Positions 43,306 to 52,731 of a DNA stretch of 64,000 nt are shown one piece after another. Both the position numbers and the translations under genes were made by a program. The DNA is from Rhizobium sp. NRK18 (GTDB lineage Bacteria; Pseudomonadota; Alphaproteobacteria; Rhizobiales; Rhizobiaceae). The stretch covers positions 2,695,681-2,759,680 of the forward strand of contig NZ_JANFMV010000001.1 of assembly GCF_024385575.1 (NCBI RefSeq). The letters are read 5' to 3'. A model generated the notes under the pieces. It made no database searches and was not told where the DNA came from. It saw only the letters and a program-made list of their open reading frames with translations. Positions within the stretch are counted from its first letter, which is position 1, and each line of letters begins with the position of its first letter.

Positions 43306-45516
43306 TCAGTCGTAGACGCGCTTGACCGTCGCGATGCAGTCAAGGTCCTTCAACTGGGCGAGAAGCTGGTTCAGCTGGCGCAGATCCCAGACTTCGAGAT
43401 CGATCGCCATCTCGGTAAAATCGGTGGCAATCCGCACCATGTTCAGCGTCTTGATGTTGACGTCCTGGGTGGCGATCGTCTGGGCGACACGCGCCAGCGT
43501 TCCCGGCTCATTCAGCGCATTCAGCAGCACGCGGGCGGTAAACCGGGTCTTGTTGGCCTCGTCCAGATCCCAGCGGACATCGATCCAGCGCTCCGGCTGG
43601 TCGTCGAACTTCTGCAGGGCGGACGCCTGGATCGGATAGATGGTGATCTGCTTGTCGTCGCCCATGATGCCGATGATGCGGTCGCCCGGAACCGCGCCGC
43701 AGGCGGCGAAGCCGACATTGATGTCGCCCGACAGGCCGCGGATCGGCAGGATACCGGCGTCCGGATCGTCCGCCCTGCCCTTTTCGTGACCGGGGACACG
43801 GAACGCCATGCCAGTGACGCTGCGCACATTGAACCAGCCCTCGTCGCTCGCCGGCTTCACGGTCACGCGCTCGTCCTGGTAATCGGGGAAGACGGCGCGC
43901 AGGACGTCGAGCGACGACAGCTCGCCGCGGCCGACGGTGGCAATCACGTCTTCGCTGTCCTTGTGGCCGAGCCGGTGCAGGACGGGCTTCAGCGCTTCGC
44001 GGGAAAACTGCTTGCCGGCACGCTCGAAGGTGCGCTCCAGGATACGGTAGCCGAGGCCGCCATACTGCTTGCGGATCGCCATGCGGGTCGCACGGCGGAT
44101 GGCGGCGCGCGCCTTGCCGGTGACGACGATCTCTTCCCATGCGGCAGGTGGCACCTGCACGCCGGAGCGGATGATCTCGACCTCGTCGCCGTTCGACAAC
44201 CGCGTGACCAGCGGCATGATGCGGCCGTTGATCTTGGCGCCGACGCAGGTATCGCCGACATTGGTATGGACGGCATAGGCAAAGTCGATAGGCGTGGCGC
44301 CGCGCGGAAGCGCGATCAGCTTGCCCTTCGGCGTGAAGCAGAAGACCTGGTCCTGGAAGAGTTCCAGCTTGGTGTGCTCGAGGAACTCTTCCGGATTGTC
44401 GCCCTCGGCCAGCGCCTCGATCGTGTGGCGCAGCCAGGAATAGGCGTTGGTCTCGCGCGACAGCGGATCGCCGTCGCCCTCCCCGTCCTTGTAGAGCGCG
44501 TGGGCGGCGATACCGTATTCGGCGATCTCGTGCATGCGCCGCGTGCGGATCTGCAGCTCGATGCGCTGCCGGGACGGACCGACGATGGTCGTGTGGATCG
44601 ACCGGTAGTCATTCTGCTTCGGCGTCGAGATGTAATCCTTGAAGCGTCCGGGGACCACGCGCCAGCGGGTGTGGACGATGCCGAGCGCCCGGTAACAGGC
44701 CGGGATGTCGTTGACGATCAGGCGGAAACCATAGACGTCCGAAAGCTGTTCGAAGGACAGCGACTTCGACTGCATCTTCTTGAAGATCGAATAGGGCTTC
44801 TTCTGCCGGCCCTTGACCACGGCTTCGGTGATGCCATTGGCGATCAGGAGGTCGCGCAGCTCGTCCTCGATCTTGCGGATCAGGCCCTCATTGCGCTCGG
44901 AAAGCTCCGCCAGCCGTCGCGTGATGGTCTCATAGGCTTCCGGATTGAGATTGCGGAAGGACAGGTCCTCCAGCTCGTCGCGCATGTCCTGCATACCCAT
45001 GCGGCCGGCGAGCGGCGCGTAGATATCCATCGTCTCCTCGGAGATGCGCATGCGCTTGTCTTCACGCATGTGTTCGAGCGTGCGCATGTTGTGCAGGCGG
45101 TCGGCGAGCTTGACGAGCAGCACGCGCACATCGTCGGAGATCGCCAGCAGGAGCTTGCGCAGGTTTTCCGCCTGCTTGGCCTTCTTGGTGACGAGATCGA
45201 GTTTCTTGAGCTTCGTCAGCCCCTCGACCAGCGCGCCGATGTCCTCGCCGAAGAGCTCGTCGATTTCGGCGCGGGTGGCGGTGGTGTCCTCGATCGTATC
45301 GTGCAGCAGGGCGACCGCGATGGTCGACTCGTCGAGCTGCATTTCGGTCAGGATGGCGGCAACTTCGAGCGGATGGGAGATGTAGGGGTCGCCGCTCGCC
45401 CGCTTCTGCTGGCCATGCTTCTGCATGGCGTAAACGTAGGCCTTGTTGAGTAGCGCCTCGTTGGCGTCCGGCTTGTATTTCTGTACGCGCTCAACGAGCT
45501 CGTATTGACGCATCAT
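43306..45516 (-). CDS. rsh: bifunctional (p)ppGpp synthetase/hydrolase
   Basis: 736-aa RelA/SpoT homologue, the single stringent-response enzyme of most alphaproteobacteria. Hydrolase HD motif HDTIEDT at 72-78 is intact; the synthetase motif RFKDYISTPKQNDYRSIHT follows at about 270-290; TGS (FCFTPKGKLIALPRGATPIDFAY) and a C-terminal ACT domain end the protein. Both activities should be present. Start MM at 45516 matches the family; the frame continues upstream to 45594 across the rpoZ terminator. It is downstream of rpoZ, as usual. Confidence 0.96.
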   Translation of the reverse strand: MMRQYELVERVQKYKPDANEALLNKAYVYAMQKHGQQKRASGDPYISHPLEVAAILTEMQLDESTIAVALLHDTIEDTTATRAEIDELFGEDIGALVEGLTKLKKLDLVTKKAKQAENLRKLLLAISDDVRVLLVKLADRLHNMRTLEHMREDKRMRISEETMDIYAPLAGRMGMQDMRDELEDLSFRNLNPEAYETITRRLAELSERNEGLIRKIEDELRDLLIANGITEAVVKGRQKKPYSIFKKMQSKSLSFEQLSDVYGFRLIVNDIPACYRALGIVHTRWRVVPGRFKDYISTPKQNDYRSIHTTIVGPSRQRIELQIRTRRMHEIAEYGIAAHALYKDGEGDGDPLSRETNAYSWLRHTIEALAEGDNPEEFLEHTKLELFQDQVFCFTPKGKLIALPRGATPIDFAYAVHTNVGDTCVGAKINGRIMPLVTRLSNGDEVEIIRSGVQVPPAAWEEIVVTGKARAAIRRATRMAIRKQYGGLGYRILERTFERAGKQFSREALKPVLHRLGHKDSEDVIATVGRGELSSLDVLRAVFPDYQDERVTVKPASDEGWFNVRSVTGMAFRVPGHEKGRADDPDAGILPIRGLSGDINVGFAACGAVPGDRIIGIMGDDKQITIYPIQASALQKFDDQPERWIDVRWDLDEANKTRFTARVLLNALNEPGTLARVAQTIATQDVNIKTLNMVRIATDFTEMAIDLEVWDLRQLNQLLAQLKDLDCIATVKRVYD

Positions 45517-45580
45517 CCCAAGGCAACTCCGGAGACATTTCACATGCCGCGCCGCCGGCGGACGCCGGCATGCGCAAATC

Positions 45581-45611
45581 AAAAAGTGCGCCAATCATAG
45601 GATTGGCGCAC
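45581..45611 (-). terminator. Rho-independent terminator between rpoZ and rsh
   Basis: GTGCGCCAATC and GATTGGCGCAC (45586-45596, 45601-45611) are a perfect 11-bp pair around a 4-nt loop. Reading the minus strand, TTTTT follows at once (45585-45581), a textbook terminator after rpoZ. rsh therefore probably has its own promoter. Confidence 0.9.
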
Positions 45612-45659
45612 GGAAATTCAAATGCAAAAGCCGGGTGCACGATGCACCGCGGGCGACGA

Positions 45660-46067
45660 TCAATAGTCGTCGTTCTTTTCCGGCGGCACAAGGCCTTCGA
45701 TACCGGCCAGCAGCTCTTCTTCCGACATGCTGTCGAAAGTGATCTGCTCGGGCGCATCCTCTTCCGCGTCGGCCGAACCGAACACGTCTTCCGGGCGGCT
45801 CGCCGACTGGGTTTCGACGTCGGCTTCCGGCTCGTCCACTTCCACATGCTTCTGCAGCGAGTGGATCAGGTCTTCCTTCAGATCGTCGGGCGAAAGCGTC
45901 TCGTCGGCGATTTCGCGAAGGGCCACGACCGGGTTCTTGTCGTTGTCGCGGTCGATCGTGATCGCATTGCCCTGCGAAATCTGGCGGGCGCGGTGGCTTG
46001 CGAGCAATACCAGCTCGAAGCGGTTATCAACTTTATCGATGCAATCTTCTACTGTGACACGGGCCAT
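45660..46067 (-). CDS. rpoZ: RNA polymerase omega subunit
   Basis: 135 aa. Core [23 protein letters not shown] with [12 protein letters not shown] matches omega, which binds the beta-prime subunit and, in many bacteria, contributes to ppGpp response. The second half is an acidic extension typical of rhizobial omega ([11 protein letters not shown]...), ending PPEKNDDY. It heads the minus-strand block with rsh next. Confidence 0.95.
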   Translation of the reverse strand: MARVTVEDCIDKVDNRFELVLLASHRARQISQGNAITIDRDNDKNPVVALREIADETLSPDDLKEDLIHSLQKHVEVDEPEADVETQSASRPEDVFGSADAEEDAPEQITFDSMSEEELLAGIEGLVPPEKNDDY

Positions 46068-46346
46068 TGCCTGTCCTTTGTGGTCGAAATTTCAGGAGTT
46101 GCCCCCGCGATACAGGCACTTGCGGAAAATTTCAAGTTTTTCCTGCCCTGTCTGCACGAAAGCGACAAATTCATAGGGAAATCCGCATATCGCAACCAGA
46201 GCGGGCTTGGAATGATGCCCCGCCTGCCCTAGATGAAAACAGAGAACCCCTAATAATTACGATTGTGCGACAAGCTTTAGCAAAGTATCGATTAGCAGGT
46301 AAACCAACAAAAATTTAACTAATTGATTAAAAAAGGATGAGGAAAC

Positions 46347-46925
46347 ATGTTTGACCCAAGAGAGAAGATTGCACTTTTTATAGACGGTGCCAATCTTTAT
46401 GCAGCTTCGAAGAGCCTCGGCTTCGATATCGATTATCGAAAGCTCTTGAAAGCTTTTCAGAAGCGTGGCTATCTTCTCAGGGCGTACTATTACACGGCCC
46501 TGATTGAAGACCAGGAATACTCGTCTATCCGTCCGTTGATCGACTGGCTGGACTATAACGGCTACAAGGTCATCACCAAACCTGCGAAAGAGTTCACGGA
46601 TTCTATGGGCCGCAGGAAGATCAAGGGCAACATGGACATCGAACTGGCCATCGACGCGATGGAACAGGCATCGACTGTCGACCATCTGGTGATCTTTTCC
46701 GGCGACGGCGATTTTACGACGCTGGTCGAAGCGCTTCAGCGCAAGGGCCGCAAGGTGTCCGTCGTATCGACGATGTCGACCCAGCCGCCGATGATCGCCG
46801 ACGACCTGCGTCGCCAGGCCGATCATTTCATCGACCTGATGTCGCTGAAGGCCGAAGTCGGTCGCGATGCCGCAGACCGCCCGGTTCGTCAGGCCGAGCC
46901 GGTTGCCAACGAATACGAGGACTGA
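46347..46925 (+). CDS. NYN-domain (LabA/PIN-like) protein
   Basis: 192 aa, NYN/PIN-like nuclease fold. First acidic residue Asp13 in ALFIDGANLY, then KGNMDIELAIDAM (Asp at about 97) and HLVIFSGDGDF (Asp-x-Asp at about 117-119) form the acidic cluster expected for metal-dependent RNA cleavage. The Lys/Arg-rich middle fits RNA binding. AT-rich promoter DNA and a GAGGAAAC SD precede ATG. The first 150 bp use AT-rich codons more than neighbours. Divergent from rpoZ by 279 bp. RNA target unknown. Confidence 0.88.
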   Translation: MFDPREKIALFIDGANLYAASKSLGFDIDYRKLLKAFQKRGYLLRAYYYTALIEDQEYSSIRPLIDWLDYNGYKVITKPAKEFTDSMGRRKIKGNMDIELAIDAMEQASTVDHLVIFSGDGDFTTLVEALQRKGRKVSVVSTMSTQPPMIADDLRRQADHFIDLMSLKAEVGRDAADRPVRQAEPVANEYED

Positions 46926-46932
46926 TCGCCGC

Positions 46933-47607
46933 TTACTGGATGTCGGGAAGCAATTTACGCAACCGGTGGCCGGCGCCCTGCCTTCGCTCCGGCAGCACGT
47001 CCAATGTCCAGATCCGGTCCAGCCGGAAATGACGGATATCCTGGCGTAGGTCGCACCAGGCGGCCAGAACCACGGCGCCGACGAAATAGGCCAGCATCAG
47101 CGGCAGGATGCGGCGGACCGTCTCGTTCCCCAGCTCGTCCCGGTAGGTGATTTCCAGCATCCGCTCCTCGCGGATCGCGGCCCGCAGCATCGCCGGATCG
47201 AAGCAGCCGGGCGGGATCTCGTGCCAGGCAGACGCCGCCACGATCGGATCCATGACCAGGGTTTTCAGATTGCCCGCAAGCCCTGCGGCGATCCGGTCGC
47301 GCGCCCGCGCGGCAGCGGAGACGAGTTCCCCGTCCCCTGTCCTTCCAACCAGCGCCAGTCCGGTCAGGATGGCGTCGATTTCGCCGGCCTCGAAGGTCAG
47401 CGGCGGCAGGCTGTAGTCCGAGCGCAGGATATAGCCGATCCCCGCCTCCCCCTCGATCGGCACCCGCATGGCCTGCAAGGCGGCAATGTCGCGGTAGACG
47501 GTGCGTTGATGCACTTCCAGGCGCGCCGAAAGCTCGACCGAGGTCATGGCGCCGGGCGCGCTTCGCAAGATCTGGATGATTTCGAACATCCGGTCCGATC
47601 GGCTCAC
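46933..47607 (-). CDS. WYL-domain transcriptional regulator (YafY type)
   Basis: 224 aa. N-terminal winged HTH (ILRSAPGAMTSVELSARLEV, RTVYRDIAALQAMRVPI) at about 10-55, then a WYL-like ligand domain with the variant core ITYRDELGNETVRRILPLML and LAAWCDLRQDIRHFRLDRI near 150-205. Start GTG 47607 has GAGG 7 nt upstream; an ATG at codon 7 is an alternative. It is divergent from a DMT exporter with a perfect palindrome between them, so it probably controls that gene and itself. Confidence 0.88.
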   Translation of the reverse strand: MSRSDRMFEIIQILRSAPGAMTSVELSARLEVHQRTVYRDIAALQAMRVPIEGEAGIGYILRSDYSLPPLTFEAGEIDAILTGLALVGRTGDGELVSAAARARDRIAAGLAGNLKTLVMDPIVAASAWHEIPPGCFDPAMLRAAIREERMLEITYRDELGNETVRRILPLMLAYFVGAVVLAAWCDLRQDIRHFRLDRIWTLDVLPERRQGAGHRLRKLLPDIQ

Positions 47608-47657
47608 CGCATTCCTCTCCCGTCCGCAAAATTCATTTGCAATCTATCACAGGCCCT

Positions 47658-47677
47658 GCTGACAGTATGCTGTCAGC
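47658..47677. promoter_or_regulatory. perfect 8-bp-arm palindrome between WYL regulator and DMT gene
   Basis: GCTGACAG, TATG, CTGTCAGC: exact inverted repeat 50 bp from the regulator start and 43 bp from the exporter start. The position, symmetry and neighbouring HTH gene make it the likely operator of the WYL protein. Confidence 0.6.
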
Positions 47678-47720
47678 ACTGGTGTGTTTGATTGCTGCCG
47701 ACACGACGAGGTAACGACAC

Positions 47721-48644
47721 ATGGTGCTGATGGAAACCGACGCAGCGGCGCTTGCCGGCCTGCGCGCAAGGCGGGTCGAGGGCATTTTGCTGACGGTGTC
47801 AGCGGCGGCGCTCTGGAGCCTTGCCGGTTTCTTCACACGCGCGATCGAGGCCGACACGATGACGTTGCTGTTCTGGCGCTCGACGCTGGCAACGGTCTGG
47901 ATCGTCGGATTTCTTGCCGTTCGCGAAGGTCGGCAATCGCTGAAGGCCGTCTCGGCGATGCCCTGGCAGGGCTGGCTTTACGTGGCGCTGACGGCGCTCA
48001 GCATGCTGTTGTTCCTGACGTCGATGCGCCACACCAGCATTGCAAGGGTTGCCGTGATCTACGCGACGGTGCCGGTGATCACGGCAATCCTCGCTTTCGT
48101 GCTGTTCCGGGAAAGGCTGAGACCGGCGGCGCTGGTCGCCGGCGCGTTCGTCGTCATCGGCGTCGTGATCATGTCGGCGCCGGACGGCAGCGGCCATCTG
48201 AGCGGTGACATCGAGGCGCTCGGCATGACCATCGGCTTTGCGCTGATGACGATCGTCTCCGGCCGATACAAGGCGATCCCGGCATTGCAGGTGACGGCAA
48301 TTTCTACTTTCCTCACGGCGCTGGCGTCTTTTCCCCTCGCCAGCCCCGCCACCACCAGCCTGACCGATCTCGTTCTGATCAGCCTGTTTGCGCTGACGGC
48401 GCTGGCGATCGCACCGGTCGTCTTCTTTCGCGGCGCGCGGCTGCTGGCGCCGGCGGAGACATCTCTGGTGGGAACGATCGAAACGCCGCTTGCGCCGCTC
48501 TGGGTGTGGCTCGCCTTCGGCGAGACGCCGACCGGCCGGACATTCATCGGCGGGCTGGTCGTGATGGCGGCCGTGATCGGCTATCTCACTGTGGGTCTGA
48601 AACGGCAGAAGGCGGCCGGCGCGCCGCTCAGCCGTGATCCTTGA
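47721..48644 (+). CDS. EamA/DMT-family exporter
   Basis: 307 aa, ten TM helices in two EamA repeats. First repeat starts [20 protein letters not shown]; the second holds [20 protein letters not shown] and [20 protein letters not shown], the conserved EamA end. Exporters of this type move amino acids or metabolites; substrate unknown. GAGGT lies 8 nt before ATG 47721. A second ATG four codons in is possible. Convergent with smpB, overlapping its 3' end by 17 bp. Confidence 0.9.
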   Translation: MVLMETDAAALAGLRARRVEGILLTVSAAALWSLAGFFTRAIEADTMTLLFWRSTLATVWIVGFLAVREGRQSLKAVSAMPWQGWLYVALTALSMLLFLTSMRHTSIARVAVIYATVPVITAILAFVLFRERLRPAALVAGAFVVIGVVIMSAPDGSGHLSGDIEALGMTIGFALMTIVSGRYKAIPALQVTAISTFLTALASFPLASPATTSLTDLVLISLFALTALAIAPVVFFRGARLLAPAETSLVGTIETPLAPLWVWLAFGETPTGRTFIGGLVVMAAVIGYLTVGLKRQKAAGAPLSRDP

Positions 48645-49107
48645 GCAGACGGCTCTTCTGGCGGTTCCAGTCGCGCTGCTTTTCGGTCTCGCGCTTGTCG
48701 TGCAGCTTCTTGCCCTTGCCGAGCGCCAGCTCCATCTTGGCCCTGCCCTTGTCGTTGAAATAGACCTTCAGCGGAATGAGCGTCATGCCTTCGCGATTGA
48801 CGGCGGCGCGCAGGCGGTTGATCTCGCGCTTGTTCAACAGCAGCTTGCGGCGGCGGCGCGGTTCATGGTTGAAGCGGTTGGCCTGCAGGTATTCGGGAAG
48901 GTAGGAATTGATCAGCCACAGCTCACCATCCTCGTCCGAGGCATAGGATTCGGCGATGTTCGCCTTGCCCTCGCGCAGCGACTTGACCTCCGTGCCCGTC
49001 AAGACAAGGCCGGCTTCGTAGGTGTCGACGATCTCATAGTTGAAGCGGGCCTTGCGGTTTTCCGCAACGATCCGTCCGACCCGTCTCTCGCTTCCCTTCG
49101 GTGCCAT
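48628..49107 (-). CDS. smpB: tmRNA-binding protein SmpB
   Basis: 159-aa partner of tmRNA in trans-translation of stalled ribosomes. Seen: [33 protein letters not shown], the KLLLNKREI core, and the basic C-terminal tail ([20 protein letters not shown]) that enters the mRNA channel. The ssrA gene is not in the window. dapA follows upstream on the same strand after 103 bp. Confidence 0.96.
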   Translation of the reverse strand: MAPKGSERRVGRIVAENRKARFNYEIVDTYEAGLVLTGTEVKSLREGKANIAESYASDEDGELWLINSYLPEYLQANRFNHEPRRRRKLLLNKREINRLRAAVNREGMTLIPLKVYFNDKGRAKMELALGKGKKLHDKRETEKQRDWNRQKSRLLKDHG

Positions 49108-49210
49108 CTTTCCAATTCCAGTCTCTCGAATGCCGACGCCCGTATTCCGACGAGAACACGGGCGTCCAGGCAGTATAGATATGTCGCTGACCCTGCTTTT
49201 TAAACCCCGG

Positions 49211-50095
49211 TCAGTTCAACAGTCCCGCATGCTTGAGCGCCGCATCCATGGCAGCCTCCGTCGCGGGTTCGAGCGTGCTCATCAGCGGCGAGCGCACCGT
49301 GCGGCCCATGCGGCCGAGTTTGGCCAGTCCGTATTTCGCGCCGCAGACGCCGGGCTCCATGAAGATCGCCTTGTGCAGCGGCAGCAGGCGGTCCTGATAG
49401 GCCAGCGCGCCGGCGAAATCGCCCTTGCCGAGCAACGCCTGGAATTCCGAACAGAGGCGCGGCGCAACGTTGGCGGTCACCGAAATGCAACCGACGCCAC
49501 CATGGGCGGCGTGACCGAGAGCCGCAGCATCCTCGCCCGAGAGCTGGATGAAATCCTTGCCGCAGGCGGCCCGCTGTTCCGACACGCGCTCGATGTTGCC
49601 GGTCGAATCCTTGACGCCGACGATGTTCTTGTAGGTCTTCGCCAGGTGCGCCATCGTCGCAACGCTCATGTCGACGACCGAGCGCGGCGGGATGTTGTAG
49701 ATGATGATCGGCAGGCTGATCGCCTCCGCAACCGCGGAGAAATGGGCGATCAGGCCCTTCTGCGTCGGCTTGTTGTAATAGGGCGTGACAACGAGAACGG
49801 CATCCGCGCCCGCCTTTTCGGCGTGCTGGGCGAGATCGATCGCCTCGCGCGTGTTGTTGGAGCCGGCGCCGGCAATGACCGGCACGCGTTTGGCCGCGAC
49901 CTCGATGCAGAGCTCCACGACACGTTTGTGTTCGGCATGCGAAAGGGTCGGCGATTCACCGGTGGTTCCGACTGGAACAACACCGTTGCTGCCTTCCGCG
50001 ATCACCCATTCCACGTGTCTGGTAAAAGCGTCCTCATCGACGTCACCCGTTTCCTTGAACGGTGTGACCAAAGCGGGCATAGACCCCTTGAACAT
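49211..50095 (-). CDS. dapA: 4-hydroxy-tetrahydrodipicolinate synthase
   Basis: 294-aa TIM-barrel Schiff-base aldolase condensing pyruvate with aspartate semialdehyde on the lysine/DAP pathway. [13 protein letters not shown] at about 44-56, [10 protein letters not shown], the Tyr in [11 protein letters not shown] and the Schiff-base Lys in [11 protein letters not shown] (about 160) are all present. dapA before smpB is the usual rhizobial order. Divergent from the lytic transglycosylase gene. Confidence 0.96.
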   Translation of the reverse strand: MFKGSMPALVTPFKETGDVDEDAFTRHVEWVIAEGSNGVVPVGTTGESPTLSHAEHKRVVELCIEVAAKRVPVIAGAGSNNTREAIDLAQHAEKAGADAVLVVTPYYNKPTQKGLIAHFSAVAEAISLPIIIYNIPPRSVVDMSVATMAHLAKTYKNIVGVKDSTGNIERVSEQRAACGKDFIQLSGEDAAALGHAAHGGVGCISVTANVAPRLCSEFQALLGKGDFAGALAYQDRLLPLHKAIFMEPGVCGAKYGLAKLGRMGRTVRSPLMSTLEPATEAAMDAALKHAGLLN

Positions 50096-50299
50096 GCATC
50101 ACTCCCCACGGCCGCAAGAACGTTCATCCTTCAGCCGCATTCGCTGTGTAAAACTCGCGCACCATAGTGTGCGGCGTCAGCCGCGACAAGCGCCGATTTC
50201 GGAGATATCCAGCGGGTTTACCGCTGTTTAAGCGAATATTTTCCGGGCCGGTACGCATTGCATAAGGTTTCGTTAACCACCCTGTTGCTCAATCAAGGA

Positions 50300-52396
50300 A
50301 TGACCGACCTGCTACGCAAGCACTGGATGAGAACGACGGCCCTGGCGCTGCTTGGCGCAGGCCTCCTCTATACCGTCATCGAGGGACCGGCACAGGGTTC
50401 GACCGAGGTATTGGCGAGCGCTGCGACGGCTGCGGACCAGAAAGCACTGCCGCCCTCGATGGAAACGACCGGCGCCATTCCGACGCTTCAACTCGCCTCC
50501 ACCACCGTCAGCGACCTGAAAAGCGGGCTCGACGCGCTGTCGAACCGCGACATTGCGGGCGCCCGCGCCATTCGCGACGGCCTCGCCCTGCACTCGATCG
50601 ACCGCCATATCCTCACCTGGTCGATCGCCATGTCGTCTGCCGACGCCATGACGTCGGACGAAATTGCCGCCGCGTCCGAGGAGCTCATCCACTGGCCGGG
50701 CCAGGATCTGCTGGCCAATCGCTACGAGCAGGCGCTGTTTCGCGAAAACCCGCCGGCCGAAACGGTGATCGCGAAACTCGGCGGCAAGACGCCGGGCACA
50801 CCCGAAGGCGCACGGCTGCTTGCCCGCGCCTATGTCGCGCTTGGCAAGACGGATGAAGCCCACAAGGTTCTGGCGCGGCTCTGGACCTCCGAGACGCTGG
50901 ACACGAGCACCGAAGACGCCATTCTCAAGGAATTCCCCGATCTCGTCAGCGAAGCCGACAACCGCACGCGCATGCAATACCTGCTCTATCGCGGCAAGGT
51001 GCAGCAGGCGGAGCGCTTCGCCCGGCTCGGCAAGGCGTGGTCGCTCTATCAGGCGTGGAAGGCGGTTGCCGCCAAGTCCTCGCATGCCGAGGCGCTGATT
51101 GCCGCCGTCGACAGCTCCTGGGCCAAGGATCCGGGTTATCTCTATCTGCGCGTCGCGAACGCGCAGCGGCAGGACAAGTACGAAGAGGCCGCAAGGCTTC
51201 TGAAGTCGATGCCGGACGACCTTAGCGCCCTCGTCGTGCCGGGCGAATGGTGGGACGAGCAGCGCATCGTCGCGCGCGGACTTTTCGAGGATGGCAAGGC
51301 CCGGGAAGCCTATGACGTGGTGGCGGCCCACACCGCCGCACGGCCCGTCGATAGGGCGGATGCCGAATTTCACGCCGGCTGGTTCGCGCTGGTTGGCCTG
51401 AAAGACGGCGCGCTGGCCGCCCCGCATTTCCAGAAGATCCTCGAGGCGTCCGACGGACCGATCTCGCAGTCGCGCGCCTGGTACTGGCTCGGACGCGCGG
51501 CAGAGGCCGGCGGTCCCGGCAAGGCCGACGACTACTACAGCAAGGCGGCCGGCTACGGCGCCACATTCTACGGGCAGCTCGCCGCCGCGCGGCTGAAACA
51601 GCCGGGCCTCGCCGTGGTGCCGCCATCAGCCACGATGGAAGATCGCCACCGCTTTCAGTCGAACGAGGCGGTGCAGGCCATCGCGCGGCTCGAGGCGGCA
51701 GGATACGGCTGGCGGGCGGAGAGCCTGTACCGCGCGCTCGCCCGGCAGTTCTCCAGTTCCGGCGAACTGGCGCTGCTCTGCGAACGGGCGGAGCGCGAGC
51801 ACAGCCATCAATTGTCGCTGCAACTCGGCAAGATCGCCCAGTCGCGCGGCGTCGACGTGACCGCGCTGGCCTTCCCGGTCGGCGCCATTCCCGATGACGC
51901 CGACATTTCCCGCTCCGGCAAGGCGCTCGCCTATGCCATTGCCCGGCAGGAAAGCGCCTTCAACCCGGCGGCGATCTCGCCGGCAAACGCGCGCGGCCTG
52001 CTGCAGCTCCTGCCCGGAACCGCCAAGGAGATCGCCGGGCGCTACGGTCTTGCCTATTCGCAGGACCGGCTGACCACCGATGCCGGCTACAACGCCACGC
52101 TCGGCGCGCATTTCCTCGGCGAGCAGATCGACAGTTTCGGCGGCTCCTTCATCCTCACCTTCGCCGCCTACAATGCCGGTCCGAACAAGATCCCGGAATG
52201 GATTTCGCGATTCGGCGATCCGCGCGGCATGCCACTCGACGACGTGATCAACTGGATCGAGATGATTCCCTATCCGGAAACGCGCAATTACGTGCAGCGG
52301 ATCATGGAGAATTACGAAGTCTACAAGGCGCGGCTCGGCGAACGCGCCGACATCGTCGCCGATCTCATGGCCGGCGCCAATATCCGCATGAAATAG
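50300..52396 (+). CDS. slt: soluble lytic murein transglycosylase
   Basis: 698 aa from ATG 50300 (MTDLLRKHWMRTTALALLGA). A signal-anchor helix (about 10-25) is followed by a long alpha-superhelical U-domain and a C-terminal SLT catalytic domain with the active-site Glu at about 551 (ARQESAFNPAAISPANARGL). FAAYNAGPNKIPEW closes the domain. It cleaves peptidoglycan glycan strands to anhydro products in the periplasm. CAAGGA is very close to the ATG; TTG 50258 or ATG 50327 are alternative starts. Confidence 0.92.
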   Translation: MTDLLRKHWMRTTALALLGAGLLYTVIEGPAQGSTEVLASAATAADQKALPPSMETTGAIPTLQLASTTVSDLKSGLDALSNRDIAGARAIRDGLALHSIDRHILTWSIAMSSADAMTSDEIAAASEELIHWPGQDLLANRYEQALFRENPPAETVIAKLGGKTPGTPEGARLLARAYVALGKTDEAHKVLARLWTSETLDTSTEDAILKEFPDLVSEADNRTRMQYLLYRGKVQQAERFARLGKAWSLYQAWKAVAAKSSHAEALIAAVDSSWAKDPGYLYLRVANAQRQDKYEEAARLLKSMPDDLSALVVPGEWWDEQRIVARGLFEDGKAREAYDVVAAHTAARPVDRADAEFHAGWFALVGLKDGALAAPHFQKILEASDGPISQSRAWYWLGRAAEAGGPGKADDYYSKAAGYGATFYGQLAAARLKQPGLAVVPPSATMEDRHRFQSNEAVQAIARLEAAGYGWRAESLYRALARQFSSSGELALLCERAEREHSHQLSLQLGKIAQSRGVDVTALAFPVGAIPDDADISRSGKALAYAIARQESAFNPAAISPANARGLLQLLPGTAKEIAGRYGLAYSQDRLTTDAGYNATLGAHFLGEQIDSFGGSFILTFAAYNAGPNKIPEWISRFGDPRGMPLDDVINWIEMIPYPETRNYVQRIMENYEVYKARLGERADIVADLMAGANIRMK

Positions 52397-52411
52397 GGCG
52401 TCCTGTACGAC

Positions 52412-52571
52412 CCCCTCATCCTCGGGCTTGTCCCGGGGATCCAGCAGCGCGATGTGCATCGCGCGAGAGACTCCCCTCCTCCGTCTACCGTCACATGATT
52501 CGAACAAGGGCAGTTCTCTCACCGCGCGGACGCGCGGTGGCTGGATCCCCGGCAAAAGGCCGAGGATGAGG
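52412..52571. repeat. 160-bp palindromic element with ~33-bp inverted arms
   Basis: Left arm 52412-52445 (CCCTCATCCTCGGGCTT... GGATCCAGC) and right arm 52540-52571 (GCTGGATCCCCGG... GATGAGGG) are near-perfect inverse copies. Two internal perfect hairpins lie between: GCGCGATG/CATCGCGC and ACCGCGCG/CGCGCGGT. The region 52397-52731 holds no gene besides this element. Confidence 0.75.
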
Positions 52572-52731
52572 GCGGAGACGATAGGCGCCACGCTAAAACT
52601 CCTTATGCGATGCCCTACGATGTTCGGCCCTTGCTCCGCCTTTGACAGTGACGCATTGTTGCGGCGGCGCTTCGGCTGTCTTCGAACAAGGCGGCGGCAG
52701 CGCTGCAGGCATGCGAATTCGGGAGACATTG

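Noticed and set aside
43288..45453. 721-aa open frame antisense to rsh
   Set aside because: High-GC coding DNA commonly leaves an opposite-strand frame open; the composition is Arg/Asp/Ala-rich with no domain, and rsh on the other strand is certain.
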